Source of the DNA: a virus
Direction: 5' to 3' (one strand)
DNA length: 44,704 nt
Virus record (IMG/VR): IMGVR_UViG_3300042301_000543
Span: 1-44,704 of that record
Part shown: piece after piece, positions 19,070 to 27,158 of the stretch
How the letters are laid out: every line of letters starts with the position of its first letter
Numbering within the stretch: the first letter of the stretch is position 1
Notes under the pieces: generated by a model
The model's input: only the letters and a program-made list of their open reading frames with translations
Databases searched by the model: none
What the model was told of the DNA's origin: nothing
Program-made: the position numbers and the translations under genes

Positions 19070-19527
19070 TATTTTATAAAATTTAGAACTTTAAGTTTTT
19101 TTATAATCTTATTAGCTTCATCTTCAGCAAAAGTTATTGCCTCTTCTTCTTTATCTTTTATGTTCCAATTATTAAGCAAAATAGCTAGATGCATGGTCTC
19201 ATGCATAATCGCTGTCTTCTGTTCATCAGAACTGTATCTCTTAAACGCACCCATATTCAAGAAAATAAAAGGTTTGTAAGGATCTTTCGCTGTGAGTTTT
19301 TTATCATTTGGATCATAGTTTGTAAGTCCATAGATATAAACTCCATTTCCTTTTGTCTTATCAATCTCTTCTGCCTGAGCGTCTTTTAAATTTAACCCAT
19401 GCATTTCTTCTACATTATAAAACTTAAATATATCGGTTGCATCCTTACCTATTACAAGGATGTAATCTCCCATATCAATTTTTTTAAATCCTGGGGAATT
19501 GCTCTTTATTTTTAAACCTTCTCCCAT
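19069..19527 (-). CDS. Small zincin-like putative metallopeptidase (152 aa)
   Basis: Residues 109-113 read HETMH within KTAIMHETMHLAILL, a canonical zincin HExxH on a hydrophobic helix. An acidic helix at 127-136 (EEEAITFAED) could supply the third zinc ligand. The N-terminal 90 residues are a beta-rich domain (DYILVIGKDATDIFKFYNV). At 152 residues it is a minimal zincin. It sits between two ring/adaptor genes with one-base TAATG overlaps on both sides, so it is almost certainly translated with them. It could process a virion protein during assembly or act as an ejected protease; it could also be structural with only a remnant motif, although both His and the Glu are present. Confidence 0.75.
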   Translation of the reverse strand: MGEGLKIKSNSPGFKKIDMGDYILVIGKDATDIFKFYNVEEMHGLNLKDAQAEEIDKTKGNGVYIYGLTNYDPNDKKLTAKDPYKPFIFLNMGAFKRYSSDEQKTAIMHETMHLAILLNNWNIKDKEEEAITFAEDEANKIIKKLKVLNFIK

Positions 19528-20228
19528 TATTTCTCAATAACAATTTCTTTTTCTTCCTCCTGATTACCAAATTGAACAGTCTCAATTTCTCGAATAGACA
19601 TTCCAGCGTATTGCAATATTTTAGCTATCAAAGTAGGTTCGTCAGTTGAAGGTAGTTCAAAGTCCTGATAGTCAACAGCTCCTTGGTTAAACAATGGTTC
19701 ACCAGAAACCAGAGTGTATGTCCACTTAGGGTCTTTAGGATATCTAACGTAATAACAAGTTACACCAGTTGAAATTGTATCTGGATAAACTGTTATCTTA
19801 TTTTCTGACTGAACGTATGCTGGGAACAAATCAATTGGTTGTGTAAGGTTTGACATTAAAAGCTGTTGAGCTCTAGCAAGAGATACCTTTTCAATCTCAA
19901 CCATCTTTCCTACATTGTTTGTCTGTATAATTCTAACTATAGTGTAATAATCTGTAGGAAGAGTAAAAGTACCAGATACCTTGGTGAGTGATACAATTTT
20001 TGAAAATGAGTCAATAACTTCCTCATACTGCTTCTTGATATCAGCATACCCAATTCCAGATTGTCTAGCATTTTCTTTCTGAATCTGAAAGTTGTATCTG
20101 TAGAAGTAATTTTCAAAGATGTCTATCTGTGCTTGCTTTGCAAATAGGTTAAAGTCATTTGGGCTAATGTAGCCGTAATTATTCTTGTTCAAAACAGATA
20201 GAACCGTATTTCTTACTGAATTTATCAT
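19527..20228 (-). CDS. Ring/head-tail connector protein (233 aa)
   Basis: I start at ATG 20226-20228 (MINSVRNTVLSVLN). An upstream in-frame ATG at 20246 adds only MYKKNG and lies inside a -7-like box. The N-terminal pattern VRNTVLSVLNKNNYGYISPNDFN, then FNLFAKQAQIDIFENYFYRYN, is characteristic of a connector protein encoded next to the capsid genes in crAss-like and related Bacteroidota podoviruses. A beta segment (GTFTLPTDYYTIVRII) follows, then a helical and acidic tail (NQEEEKEIVIEK). The gene opens the ring/tail transcription unit, since a strong terminator lies just upstream. Likely part of the ring stack between portal and tail. Confidence 0.8.
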   Translation of the reverse strand: MINSVRNTVLSVLNKNNYGYISPNDFNLFAKQAQIDIFENYFYRYNFQIQKENARQSGIGYADIKKQYEEVIDSFSKIVSLTKVSGTFTLPTDYYTIVRIIQTNNVGKMVEIEKVSLARAQQLLMSNLTQPIDLFPAYVQSENKITVYPDTISTGVTCYYVRYPKDPKWTYTLVSGEPLFNQGAVDYQDFELPSTDEPTLIAKILQYAGMSIREIETVQFGNQEEEKEIVIEK

Positions 20229-20243
20229 CCCATTCTTTTTGTA

Positions 20244-20251
20244 CAAAGATA
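20244..20251 (-). promoter_or_regulatory. Possible -7 box for the ring/tail unit
   Basis: TATCTTTG on the minus strand fits the Bacteroidota -7 consensus TAnnTTTG and lies 15 nt before the chosen ATG at 20228. No TTG is found at 17-23 nt upstream, because that space is taken by the terminator. Its position right after a terminator is the main support. Confidence 0.35.
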
Positions 20252-20253
20252 GT

Positions 20254-20282
20254 AAAAAAAAAGAGAGGTATTACCCTCTCTT
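20254..20282 (-). terminator. Intrinsic terminator after the 243-residue gene
   Basis: Perfect 8-bp stem AAGAGAGG/CCTCTCTT (arms 20275-20282 and 20261-20268) with a 6-nt loop, followed on the minus strand by an uninterrupted U-tract (A-run 20254-20260 on the plus strand). It begins 9 nt after the stop codon of the gene at 20291-21022. Confidence 0.9.
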
Positions 20283-20290
20283 AATTTACA

Positions 20291-21022
20291 CTACTCAACA
20301 TTTCTTTCTAATAACTTAAGTGTCTCAATACCATCGTCTGTCTGTAGGTATTTAGATACGGTTGAGATTCTATGTTCCCCAAATGGGATCGTCATGAACT
20401 TACTCTTATTATCTGAAAGGTTAAAGTAAATATCTCTACCCTTGTTTCTCATCTTAAGAATCTGCTGCTCAAATGCTCTGGCTACAATGTCCTGAACTCT
20501 TAGCATTGGATCATTCAAGATCTCCATGAATCTAGTTGGATAATTCTTAGCGAAAACAATGACATCTCTCTTTAGTTCTGAAGATGTTTTCTTATCTGCC
20601 TGAATTCCTAAACCAATTCTTGCAACTGTTTCCATTAGTGAAAGTTCCATTGATTTAGCAGCAATAAGTGCGTTGACCTCAATATCTAGATCAATAAGAT
20701 CATTCTGAGCGTCTTTCTCTGGATCTAGTTCTTCAAAAATCTTACCATTCCCTGGATGATAATAAAGAAACTGTTGTAACACTGGATTACTTTCTGGTAC
20801 GTGTAGCATACCATCTTCAAACACAATTGGCTCAAGAAGCACATTGCCATCTTGTTCGTCAATAAATGGGCTTGGTTGATTTGCTGAGTACCTCAACTGT
20901 CTGTTAGCTTTACCGTCAAAGTAAAGTAACGGCCTTCTAGCTGTCCCTTTTGATGGGATCATCAAGCTAAGTGGCGCATCTGATCTTAGGAGAACATAAG
21001 TTCTCGATTTTAATTGTTCCAT
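20291..21022 (-). CDS. Conserved phage structural protein of unknown function (243 aa)
   Basis: Contains segments I recognise from many Bacteroidota and large environmental phage genomes: RPLLYFDGKANRQLRYSAN, SPFIDEQDGNVLLEPIVFEDG near residues 30-70, and a central helical region (ELKRDVIVFAKNYPTRFMEIL). It ends with a basic strand/helix segment (MTIPFGEHRISTVSKYLQ). No enzymatic motif, signal peptide or membrane segment. It lies between the basic capsid-adjacent proteins and the ring genes and is bracketed by its own terminators, so it is expressed as a monocistronic or read-through unit. Probably a virion component, possibly head-associated; no specific function can be assigned. Confidence 0.8.
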   Translation of the reverse strand: MEQLKSRTYVLLRSDAPLSLMIPSKGTARRPLLYFDGKANRQLRYSANQPSPFIDEQDGNVLLEPIVFEDGMLHVPESNPVLQQFLYYHPGNGKIFEELDPEKDAQNDLIDLDIEVNALIAAKSMELSLMETVARIGLGIQADKKTSSELKRDVIVFAKNYPTRFMEILNDPMLRVQDIVARAFEQQILKMRNKGRDIYFNLSDNKSKFMTIPFGEHRISTVSKYLQTDDGIETLKLLERNVE

Positions 21023-21043
21023 TTGATTTTAAATTAAATTGAA

Positions 21044-21070
21044 AATAGAGGGAGCCACAGCGACTCCCTC
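21044..21070 (-). terminator. Intrinsic terminator after the Lys/Ala/Pro-rich protein gene
   Basis: 7-bp stem GAGGGAG/CTCCCTC (arms 21064-21070 and 21048-21054) with a 9-nt loop, 9 nt past the stop of the gene at 21080-21574, followed on the minus strand by TATTTTC. The U-tract is weaker than at the 20.27 kb terminator. Confidence 0.7.
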
Positions 21071-21079
21071 AGTTAATTG

Positions 21080-21574
21080 TTACTTCTTTGCCTTGAATTT
21101 ATTAACTACTTCTCTAGCTCCAGACTTACCAGTATAACCTTGTCTTGCAATGTTTCCTTTTGATGTAACTTTTCCAGTTGAATCCCTCATAATATAGTTA
21201 TAGGTCTGTTCATCTGGCTTATTCATGTTTGTAGTATCAATTGACATTCTATATCCTTTGTTACCAACAGGAACATCCATTAATGGTGCTCTTTTATTAA
21301 TAGTACTAGGCTTCTTTGCTGCAACAGCAGGAGCAGGTGCAGGAGCAGGTGCAGCAGCCTTTTTAGGAGCAGGTGCAGCAGCTTTTTTAGGAGCAGGAAC
21401 AGGCTTTTTAGCAGCAGGCTTTTTCGCAACAGCAGCAGCAGCAGACTTTCTTGCTGCCTCTTTAATAGCTTTTTGACGTGCGTTTTCAGCAGCATACTTT
21501 GTAATCCCAGTTCCTGTACCAGCACCTAAAGTAGTTTTACCTTTTTTAGGTGGGTCATTTTTTTTAATAGCCAT
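21080..21574 (-). CDS. Lys/Ala/Pro-rich basic protein, capsid-adjacent (164 aa)
   Basis: The N-terminus (KTTLGAGTGTGITKYAAEN) is shared, with changes, with the neighbouring 185-residue protein, so the two are paralogous at least there. Residues about 43-90 are a low-complexity tract of Lys/Ala/Pro repeats (KKAAAPAPKKAAAPAPAPAP), like histone H1 or bacterial nucleoid-protein tails. The C-terminal 70 residues are a small basic domain (GYRMSIDTTNMNKPDEQTYNY, SGAREVVNKFKAKK). With its strong positive charge and position next to the capsid gene, a DNA-binding or capsid-interior role is plausible but unproven. It could also be a head decoration protein. Confidence 0.8.
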   Translation of the reverse strand: MAIKKNDPPKKGKTTLGAGTGTGITKYAAENARQKAIKEAARKSAAAAVAKKPAAKKPVPAPKKAAAPAPKKAAAPAPAPAPAVAAKKPSTINKRAPLMDVPVGNKGYRMSIDTTNMNKPDEQTYNYIMRDSTGKVTSKGNIARQGYTGKSGAREVVNKFKAKK

Positions 21575-21586
21575 TGTTTTATTTGT

Positions 21587-22144
21587 TTATTTCTTGCGAA
21601 TTCTTTGAATCTTACGTTGAGCAGATGCCTTCATAGTTCCATCCTTTTTCTTACCAGTAGCAAGCAAAGAACTAATCTGCTTTTCTTTGTCTGTGTAAGT
21701 TCTAGATGGAGCAATTGAAGGTGCCTTTGGAGCAGTCTTAGAAAGACCAGCAACACCAATTCCACTGATACCAGGGCTAGTAGTTTTAGTCGAAACAGGA
21801 GCATTTGCAGTTGCAAAAGAAGCTCTCTTCTGAGCAATTGAAGGAGCTTTAGGTGCAGATTTAACTGCGCTTCTTGCTTCTTCAGCTCTAGCTTTAGCTA
21901 ATAAATCAGTTCTTGTATAGTTAGAAGTCTCTCTGATTGCTTTTTTAATACCTGTTTGCTGATAATTTTCTCCAGCATACTTCATAATCCCAGAACCAAC
22001 TCCAGCACCTAGCTTAGTTGTTTTCTTAGGTTGCAATGAAGATTTATGCTTTTGAATATCACTTGCTTTTTTAGCTTCATAAGCAGACTGAATGTCAGAT
22101 CTTCTTTTTCTTTGGGCCGCAAGGGCTTTTTGTACATTGTCCAT
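21587..22144 (-). CDS. Basic Lys/Ala/Ser-rich protein, paralogue of the next gene (185 aa)
   Basis: Highly basic, with a Lys/Arg-rich N-terminus (QKALAAQRKRRSDIQSAYEAKK) and, at residues about 42-60, a motif matching its downstream neighbour (KLGAGVGSGIMKYAGENYQQ). A Ser/Ala/Pro/Lys-rich middle with repeats of KAPSIAxxR (KAPSIAQKR, KAPSIAPSR) follows. The C-terminus is basic (SAQRKIQRIRKK). There is no fold-defining motif. It begins 20 nt beyond the capsid-gene terminator and is followed by its paralogue after a 12-nt gap. Likely a virion-associated nucleic-acid-binding or capsid-lining protein, by composition and place only. Confidence 0.75.
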   Translation of the reverse strand: MDNVQKALAAQRKRRSDIQSAYEAKKASDIQKHKSSLQPKKTTKLGAGVGSGIMKYAGENYQQTGIKKAIRETSNYTRTDLLAKARAEEARSAVKSAPKAPSIAQKRASFATANAPVSTKTTSPGISGIGVAGLSKTAPKAPSIAPSRTYTDKEKQISSLLATGKKKDGTMKASAQRKIQRIRKK

Positions 22145-22164
22145 GTCTCTATGTATTTAAAGGT

Positions 22165-22191
22165 AAAAGGAAGGGCCAATCGGCCCCTCCT
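22165..22191 (-). terminator. Intrinsic terminator after the major capsid gene
   Basis: GC-rich stem GGGCC/GGCCC with a 4-nt loop (GATT), extended by AGGA/TCCT across one mismatch, then UUUU on the minus strand. It starts 9 nt past the capsid stop codon (22201). A terminator directly after a capsid gene is a common phage arrangement. Confidence 0.8.
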
Positions 22192-22200
22192 ATTTTACTA

Positions 22201-23619
22201 TTACTTCTCGAACAAGAAGAAGTTGTTAGCACCCATGGTGCACAACGCTCTTTCAGACAAGAAGTGTACCTCCATTGCATCCAAGCTTGAAGTCTGAGCT
22301 CCACCTGCGGAACCAGTCACCCAAGTCTTGTACTTACGATCTTCAGTCTCAGAAGCTCTGTAACGAACGTGCAAGAATGGACGCTTAGCGTTCTTACCAA
22401 GTACGTTATCGTACACAGTAGTAGTTCCAGCTGGAACAAGAACACCAGACACAGCACCACCGATCAATCCACCACGCATGGTTGGATCGTTCAAGTACTT
22501 CCAGTCAGACTTGTAGAAGTCATAACCTCTACGGAAGCCAGTGAAACCAAGAGTAAGAGCCATCTTCTCATCGTTGTCAAATAGACCGTAAGAAGTACCT
22601 CCAGCTCCGTAGCTGTTCTGAGCTGCCAACATATCATCGATGTCGAATCCAAACTGACGATCCAAGAAGATTACGTTCTCCTCGATAGATCCCTGCTTGT
22701 CAAGACGAGAAACGATGCTATCGAAATCATCCAAAGTAGATGGGTTACCACCTGCCCATACGTTACCTCTCTTACCGATTGCGTCAAATAGACCTTCAGA
22801 TCCTTTGAAGCCCAACGCCTTAGCAGATCCAGCAGCAGAACCTGCGGCAGGGATAGCTTCGATCATTGCAGTCTCAAGATAATCTTCGAAACGAAGACGA
22901 GTCTCGTGCTGAGACTTTAGGTACCACAAGAAACCTGGGCCATTGTCACCTTCAACCTCTACCCATCCGATCTGAGCCATGTCAGAACCAGATACTGCAT
23001 AGTGGTCTTTGATGATGATTGGAGAGTTCTCGAAGATCTCACCGTCAGACTCAAGAGAGTTTTCCATTCCAAGAGTTCCTTTCTTAAACTCAGAACCATA
23101 AACGAATACGGATACGGTCTTAGTTGCTGCGAAAGTTTGTCCAGCAGCTTCGTAGTAAGCTACGTCAAAAGTTCTTGCTGCATAGTCAACAGCAGTAACG
23201 ATACCTTTGTTTAGACCTTGAGCACCAGCTCCTTCTTCAGAGATAAGGACAGTCTGTCCAACACGGATAGCAATGCTACCGTTTACAAATCCTTTACCAG
23301 ATAGCTGACCAGCAGGTACGGTAAAAGTTGCATTAGAGTCGCCAGCGGCTCCATCTTGAGTTACGTTTACATACTTAGTATGAAGACGTCCTTGCTCAGT
23401 CCACTTGATCAAGTCAGAAGTAGAAGGCAATTCTGCGCTCACCAATCTTAAGAAAGATGCTACGCTTCGGTTACCGTAACGCTCAAATTCTTTCTCGTAA
23501 GTATCAGGTAGATACTGGTTCAAGAAGTTGAAGTCGGTAATGTAGTTTGTTGCGAGGGCTACTCGCTCTGCACTTGGCTGTAATTGAAAGCCAGGTACAG
23601 TTTGTACTGATCCTGCCAT
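22201..23619 (-). CDS. Major capsid protein (HK97-type fold expected)
   Basis: I start at ATG 23617-23619 (MAGSVQTVPG), giving 472 residues. An in-frame ATG at 23667 would overlap the scaffold gene and add a low-complexity KNKKNK segment. The N-terminal region YGNRSVASFLRLV (48-60) followed by IKWTEQGRLH (71-80) is a pattern I associate with crAss-like and related Bacteroidota podovirus capsid proteins. Length, the place between scaffold and a terminator, and visibly higher GC and a more restricted codon choice than in neighbours all fit a very highly expressed capsid gene. It forms the icosahedral shell with the scaffold encoded just upstream. Confidence 0.9.
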   Translation of the reverse strand: MAGSVQTVPGFQLQPSAERVALATNYITDFNFLNQYLPDTYEKEFERYGNRSVASFLRLVSAELPSTSDLIKWTEQGRLHTKYVNVTQDGAAGDSNATFTVPAGQLSGKGFVNGSIAIRVGQTVLISEEGAGAQGLNKGIVTAVDYAARTFDVAYYEAAGQTFAATKTVSVFVYGSEFKKGTLGMENSLESDGEIFENSPIIIKDHYAVSGSDMAQIGWVEVEGDNGPGFLWYLKSQHETRLRFEDYLETAMIEAIPAAGSAAGSAKALGFKGSEGLFDAIGKRGNVWAGGNPSTLDDFDSIVSRLDKQGSIEENVIFLDRQFGFDIDDMLAAQNSYGAGGTSYGLFDNDEKMALTLGFTGFRRGYDFYKSDWKYLNDPTMRGGLIGGAVSGVLVPAGTTTVYDNVLGKNAKRPFLHVRYRASETEDRKYKTWVTGSAGGAQTSSLDAMEVHFLSERALCTMGANNFFLFEK

Positions 23620-23632
23620 TGTTTTGTTTTTT

Positions 23633-24691
23633 TTATTTTTTAAACCTAATTCGAAGACCTCGACCATCGGTGTCTCCTACGCTAGTAACCTTAAAACTTC
23701 CCTTGTTAATCACTTCAGGGGATCTTCTAACTTCGAAGTTTATGTTCTTGCTTGATTTAGCTTCCTTTTCGACAGCGTCAGCAATCCCCTGCTCATAGAA
23801 AAACTTAGCAAATTTCTCTGGGTTCATAGCAACAGCTAATGACTTGTGATAACCTTTTGCATCCTCAATCAAACCATCATTATTTACGAATTTCGCAATG
23901 AAGTTATTGATATTGGACTGAACCTTCTTCAATTCATTGTGGTCTCCTGGTGAAAACTTCAGTTCTTTGTCTCCAATCTTGAAATCAAAACCTTTGAAAT
24001 CGCTGTTGAAAACTTCATCTGTCTTCTTAAGAAACCATTCTGCCTGACGTTGTTCTAGCTCTTGGTTACCGCTATTCCTAGCTGAGTATTCCTTGTAAGC
24101 TTTAAGTGCCTCTTGATCCTCAGCAGAAAGGCTACCATAGCTTGACTCAAGCGGTGCCTTGTACTTCTGCTTTTGTTCCTCAAGGAACTTCTTAGCTTTT
24201 GCAAGTTCTTTTTTCTTTTCAATCTGTTTTTTCTTGATATCCTTCTCGTCATCGAGGTCCTCATCGTAGCTAAACTTATCAGCTATCAAGTAATCGATTT
24301 CTTCAGTATCAAGATCACTCTCCTTTTGAGAGTAATATTCTTTTAGTAGTTGATCTGGATTCATTGAATCCAAGTCAGTATTAATCTTGAAAAAGTCATT
24401 AAGACCTCTTCCAGTTTCCTTTTTAAAGTTCAAGAACGCAGAAACATCTTCTGGTAGTTCTTCCTTTTGTACTGCGAATAGATCCTCTACGCTTGAGAGT
24501 TTCTTTCCGTACTTCTTGTCAAGAAAGTCAAGGACTTTATCCTCGCTTAAATCTTCTTGCCCAACAACTACAGTTTCTTCTATAACTGCTGGAGCAGAAA
24601 CTTGCTCTTCGTGCTTTTTAAGCAACTCTTCTTCGACTTGTTGAGCAGACTTCTGCTCCACATCGTCTAACGCTCTTACTTTTAATTCCAT
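23633..24691 (-). CDS. Capsid scaffolding protein (352 aa)
   Basis: Acidic and strongly helical, rich in Glu/Lys/Asp coiled-coil segments (EEELLKKHEEQVSAP, KKKQIEKKKELAKAKKFLEEQ), as in scaffolds of HK97-fold phages. The C-terminus turns basic (SFKVTSVGDTDGRGLRIRFKK), the usual capsid-binding end. It lies between portal (28 nt gap) and capsid (13 nt gap), the standard scaffold position. No protease motif is seen, so it is probably removed by exit or by a separate protease rather than by self-cleavage. Confidence 0.85.
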   Translation of the reverse strand: MELKVRALDDVEQKSAQQVEEELLKKHEEQVSAPAVIEETVVVGQEDLSEDKVLDFLDKKYGKKLSSVEDLFAVQKEELPEDVSAFLNFKKETGRGLNDFFKINTDLDSMNPDQLLKEYYSQKESDLDTEEIDYLIADKFSYDEDLDDEKDIKKKQIEKKKELAKAKKFLEEQKQKYKAPLESSYGSLSAEDQEALKAYKEYSARNSGNQELEQRQAEWFLKKTDEVFNSDFKGFDFKIGDKELKFSPGDHNELKKVQSNINNFIAKFVNNDGLIEDAKGYHKSLAVAMNPEKFAKFFYEQGIADAVEKEAKSSKNINFEVRRSPEVINKGSFKVTSVGDTDGRGLRIRFKK

Positions 24692-24719
24692 TAGATTACA
24701 AATTTAGTTAATATTTAAT

Positions 24720-27158
24720 TTATTTTGGTTCGAATGAAGCTAGATCAAATTTGTCTAAACTGTCCTCATTTGATTCAAACTTCATTGGAGGTAAATTATT
24801 TTTTCTTTGAGTAATTAATTTTGACTGCTGACTGTTCTGCTTACTAATTCTCTCATCCTTTCTGTCCTCCTTCATCTCCTCTCGATCCTTTAGCAACTGG
24901 GTCTGCATACCGTTCAGCTGCATGTTATACTGGAACTCTCGCTCCATCAACTGTAGCTTCAACATAGCCTCTCCTTTAAGCTTCTCAAGATCCATGGCTG
25001 CCTCAGCCTGCTTAAGTTGAATCTTACTCTCTGTCTCAAGCTGTATCTTCTGAACTTCCATTTGAGCGGCAGCCTGTTGAGACTGCATGTTGATCTGAGC
25101 CTGCATCTGCTGCTTCATCATATCGTTCTTCTGATCAAGCTCCATCTTCTTAGTTCTCTTAACCTTAAGCAGCTGGTTAGCCATCTTAATGTTCTTGATC
25201 TCTCTGATGTCAATAGCGTCCTCAAGATTGATATCGTTTCTAGATAGAGCAATCTGAATGTTCTGCTCAAGTCTCTCCTTCTGCTCCTCATCTGGAGAAA
25301 GTTCAATGAAGATACCAAAGTCATGTATGTACAAGTCCTTTATATCTCTTAGTATACCTACATTGTACTTACCGATCTGCATAGCAAACTCCTCTGCAAA
25401 GTCAGCATACTCTAAGATATCAGAAACCCTAACACTTAACGCCTCTGCAAATGTCTTAGTCATAAACAAACTTGCGTCAAGAATATGTCTTGTCGCAGTG
25501 TTTGAATTAAGTGCTGCAAGCTTCTGTACACCAACCAAAGCACGTGGATCTGGATCGCTTCCATCACGGGCCTCATTTAGCCCCGTCACGCCACGCAACA
25601 TCTCTAGGTAGTGGTTATAGTTGTTTATTAGTGCAGCCATCTTAGACTGCCCCGTAGTGCCTGTGAGAGGCTGTACAGGAACCCTTGCGTTATTGAAGTC
25701 ACCGTCTCCAGTGTAACTACGTCCAACAACACTACCAGTCTGGAAGTATAGTCTTAAAGCATCCTCTGGAGTGTATGCGTTTCCGTTACCCAAGTCAACC
25801 TCATTTAGACCATCAGCATCAATAAATACACCGTCTGGTACCATTCTAGAAATAACCTGCTGCAACTTTAGGTGAGTGATCTGAATAAGATCAGCAAAAG
25901 GAATCATTCGTCTAGTCAAAGACTCAATCGTTCCCTTATACATTCGTGGAGCAACAGCAACGTAGTTTGGCATTGCCATCTGAGATGCAGACTTAGGACG
26001 AACCATGTTCTCCATCAACTGCCACTTCAATACGATTCTAGTACCAGCAACCATTACGCCCTCGTACCAAACATCGATAGTCTTCTCTATTCTCTCAAAC
26101 CTTCCTTCCTCCATCATCTCTACTGGAGGATTAAATGTATCGTCCTTCTCAATTACCCTAGAAGCATTTCCCTCTAGAATTTTCTTCTTGTAAACAAAAG
26201 TCTTTGTGGTTTTATAATTGAAGTACAACAGAGTACATGTGTCTCTTGAAAATACATTGTCAGAATAAAACCTTGACACAGAGTAGTACTCACCCCAAGA
26301 CTGATTAGTCTTTGATATCTCCTCTAGCTCTTCTTTTGTTAGTTTTGGATTGATCTTTATAAGTTCAGTAATTGGAACTGTCTTTACTTCACCCCAGTAG
26401 AAACAATCTCTAAAGTATGGATCTTCTGTATAACTATAGATCACATTAGCTGGATCTACATAATTGATTTTTACACCCTCTCCAGGTAGAAACTCATGCT
26501 TACCAACAGCAATACCAATAGTGGTTAGATCATAATCAAAACGTCTCTTAATATCATCGTAATGATTTTCTAAAAGAATAGTGTTAATCGCTTCTTCTTC
26601 AGCAATCTCAATTGCTGGCTTGTAATTAAGCTGCATAAATAAAGACAGCTCTTCGTCATCGTTTGGCAAGTCCTCTGGGCTTACCATGAATGGATCTACA
26701 CCAAACTTATCTTGAACTTGTAGGAGAACTTCTTTCGCAGCCATCTCCCCTTCGATCATGTCCTGATACTGATTTCTTTTTTCAGCTGAAAGAGCGTCCT
26801 GAGCGTAAGCTTTAATAGTGAATAGTCTGTCAGACATACCGTTAACAACGATGTCTACAAACTTAGGGATAATAGGAACTGGAGTCCAGTCAATGTTTAA
26901 GTAAGAAAGATCTCCGTCAATAGCTAGTTCATTCTTATACTTCTGAATAGGCTGCTCTCCACGAGCGTACAACCTAAGACGGTTAAAGTCTTTCCACTGA
27001 TTGTAATACCTTGCAGATCCACTGTCTCTGCGAAACCATTCGTATTGTATGGCCTGGCCAACTCTCAATCCAAATTCCTCGCTTGCTTTCTCTGCATCTG
27101 TGGCAAGTTGGCTTGGAAACTGAATTGGAGATATGTCTATATTTGACTCTTTGCGCAT
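24720..27158 (-). CDS. Portal protein (812 aa)
   Basis: Large portal with a recognisable N-terminal part: RLYARGEQPIQKYKN, DGDLSYLNIDWTPVPIIPKF and VDIVVNGMSDRLFTIKAYAQD at about residues 65-125, a signature of crAss-like and related portals. Residues about 440-540 form the clip/stem region (ITHLKLQQVISRMVPDGVFID, YLEMLRGVTGLNEARDGS). The C-terminal 200 residues are a long Gln/Met/Lys-rich coiled coil (MMKQQMQAQINMQSQQAAAQ), likely the barrel inside the capsid. Twelve copies form the DNA entry channel and the site for TerL docking. Its start overlaps the TerL stop by one base. Confidence 0.92.
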   Translation of the reverse strand: MRKESNIDISPIQFPSQLATDAEKASEEFGLRVGQAIQYEWFRRDSGSARYYNQWKDFNRLRLYARGEQPIQKYKNELAIDGDLSYLNIDWTPVPIIPKFVDIVVNGMSDRLFTIKAYAQDALSAEKRNQYQDMIEGEMAAKEVLLQVQDKFGVDPFMVSPEDLPNDDEELSLFMQLNYKPAIEIAEEEAINTILLENHYDDIKRRFDYDLTTIGIAVGKHEFLPGEGVKINYVDPANVIYSYTEDPYFRDCFYWGEVKTVPITELIKINPKLTKEELEEISKTNQSWGEYYSVSRFYSDNVFSRDTCTLLYFNYKTTKTFVYKKKILEGNASRVIEKDDTFNPPVEMMEEGRFERIEKTIDVWYEGVMVAGTRIVLKWQLMENMVRPKSASQMAMPNYVAVAPRMYKGTIESLTRRMIPFADLIQITHLKLQQVISRMVPDGVFIDADGLNEVDLGNGNAYTPEDALRLYFQTGSVVGRSYTGDGDFNNARVPVQPLTGTTGQSKMAALINNYNHYLEMLRGVTGLNEARDGSDPDPRALVGVQKLAALNSNTATRHILDASLFMTKTFAEALSVRVSDILEYADFAEEFAMQIGKYNVGILRDIKDLYIHDFGIFIELSPDEEQKERLEQNIQIALSRNDINLEDAIDIREIKNIKMANQLLKVKRTKKMELDQKNDMMKQQMQAQINMQSQQAAAQMEVQKIQLETESKIQLKQAEAAMDLEKLKGEAMLKLQLMEREFQYNMQLNGMQTQLLKDREEMKEDRKDERISKQNSQQSKLITQRKNNLPPMKFESNEDSLDKFDLASFEPK

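Noticed and set aside
21280-21525. Frame on the same strand within the Lys/Ala/Pro-rich gene (Leu-rich, 81 codons)
   Set aside because: An out-of-frame reading of a low-complexity repeat (Lys/Ala codons read as Leu), not a gene.
23620-23667. N-terminal extension of the capsid protein to 23667
   Set aside because: It overlaps the scaffold gene end and adds a low-complexity KNKKNK segment unlike capsid N-termini.
24699-24706. TAAATTTG as a promoter for the scaffold gene
   Set aside because: Only 7 nt from the ATG with no -33 element; the sequence is AT-rich enough for chance.
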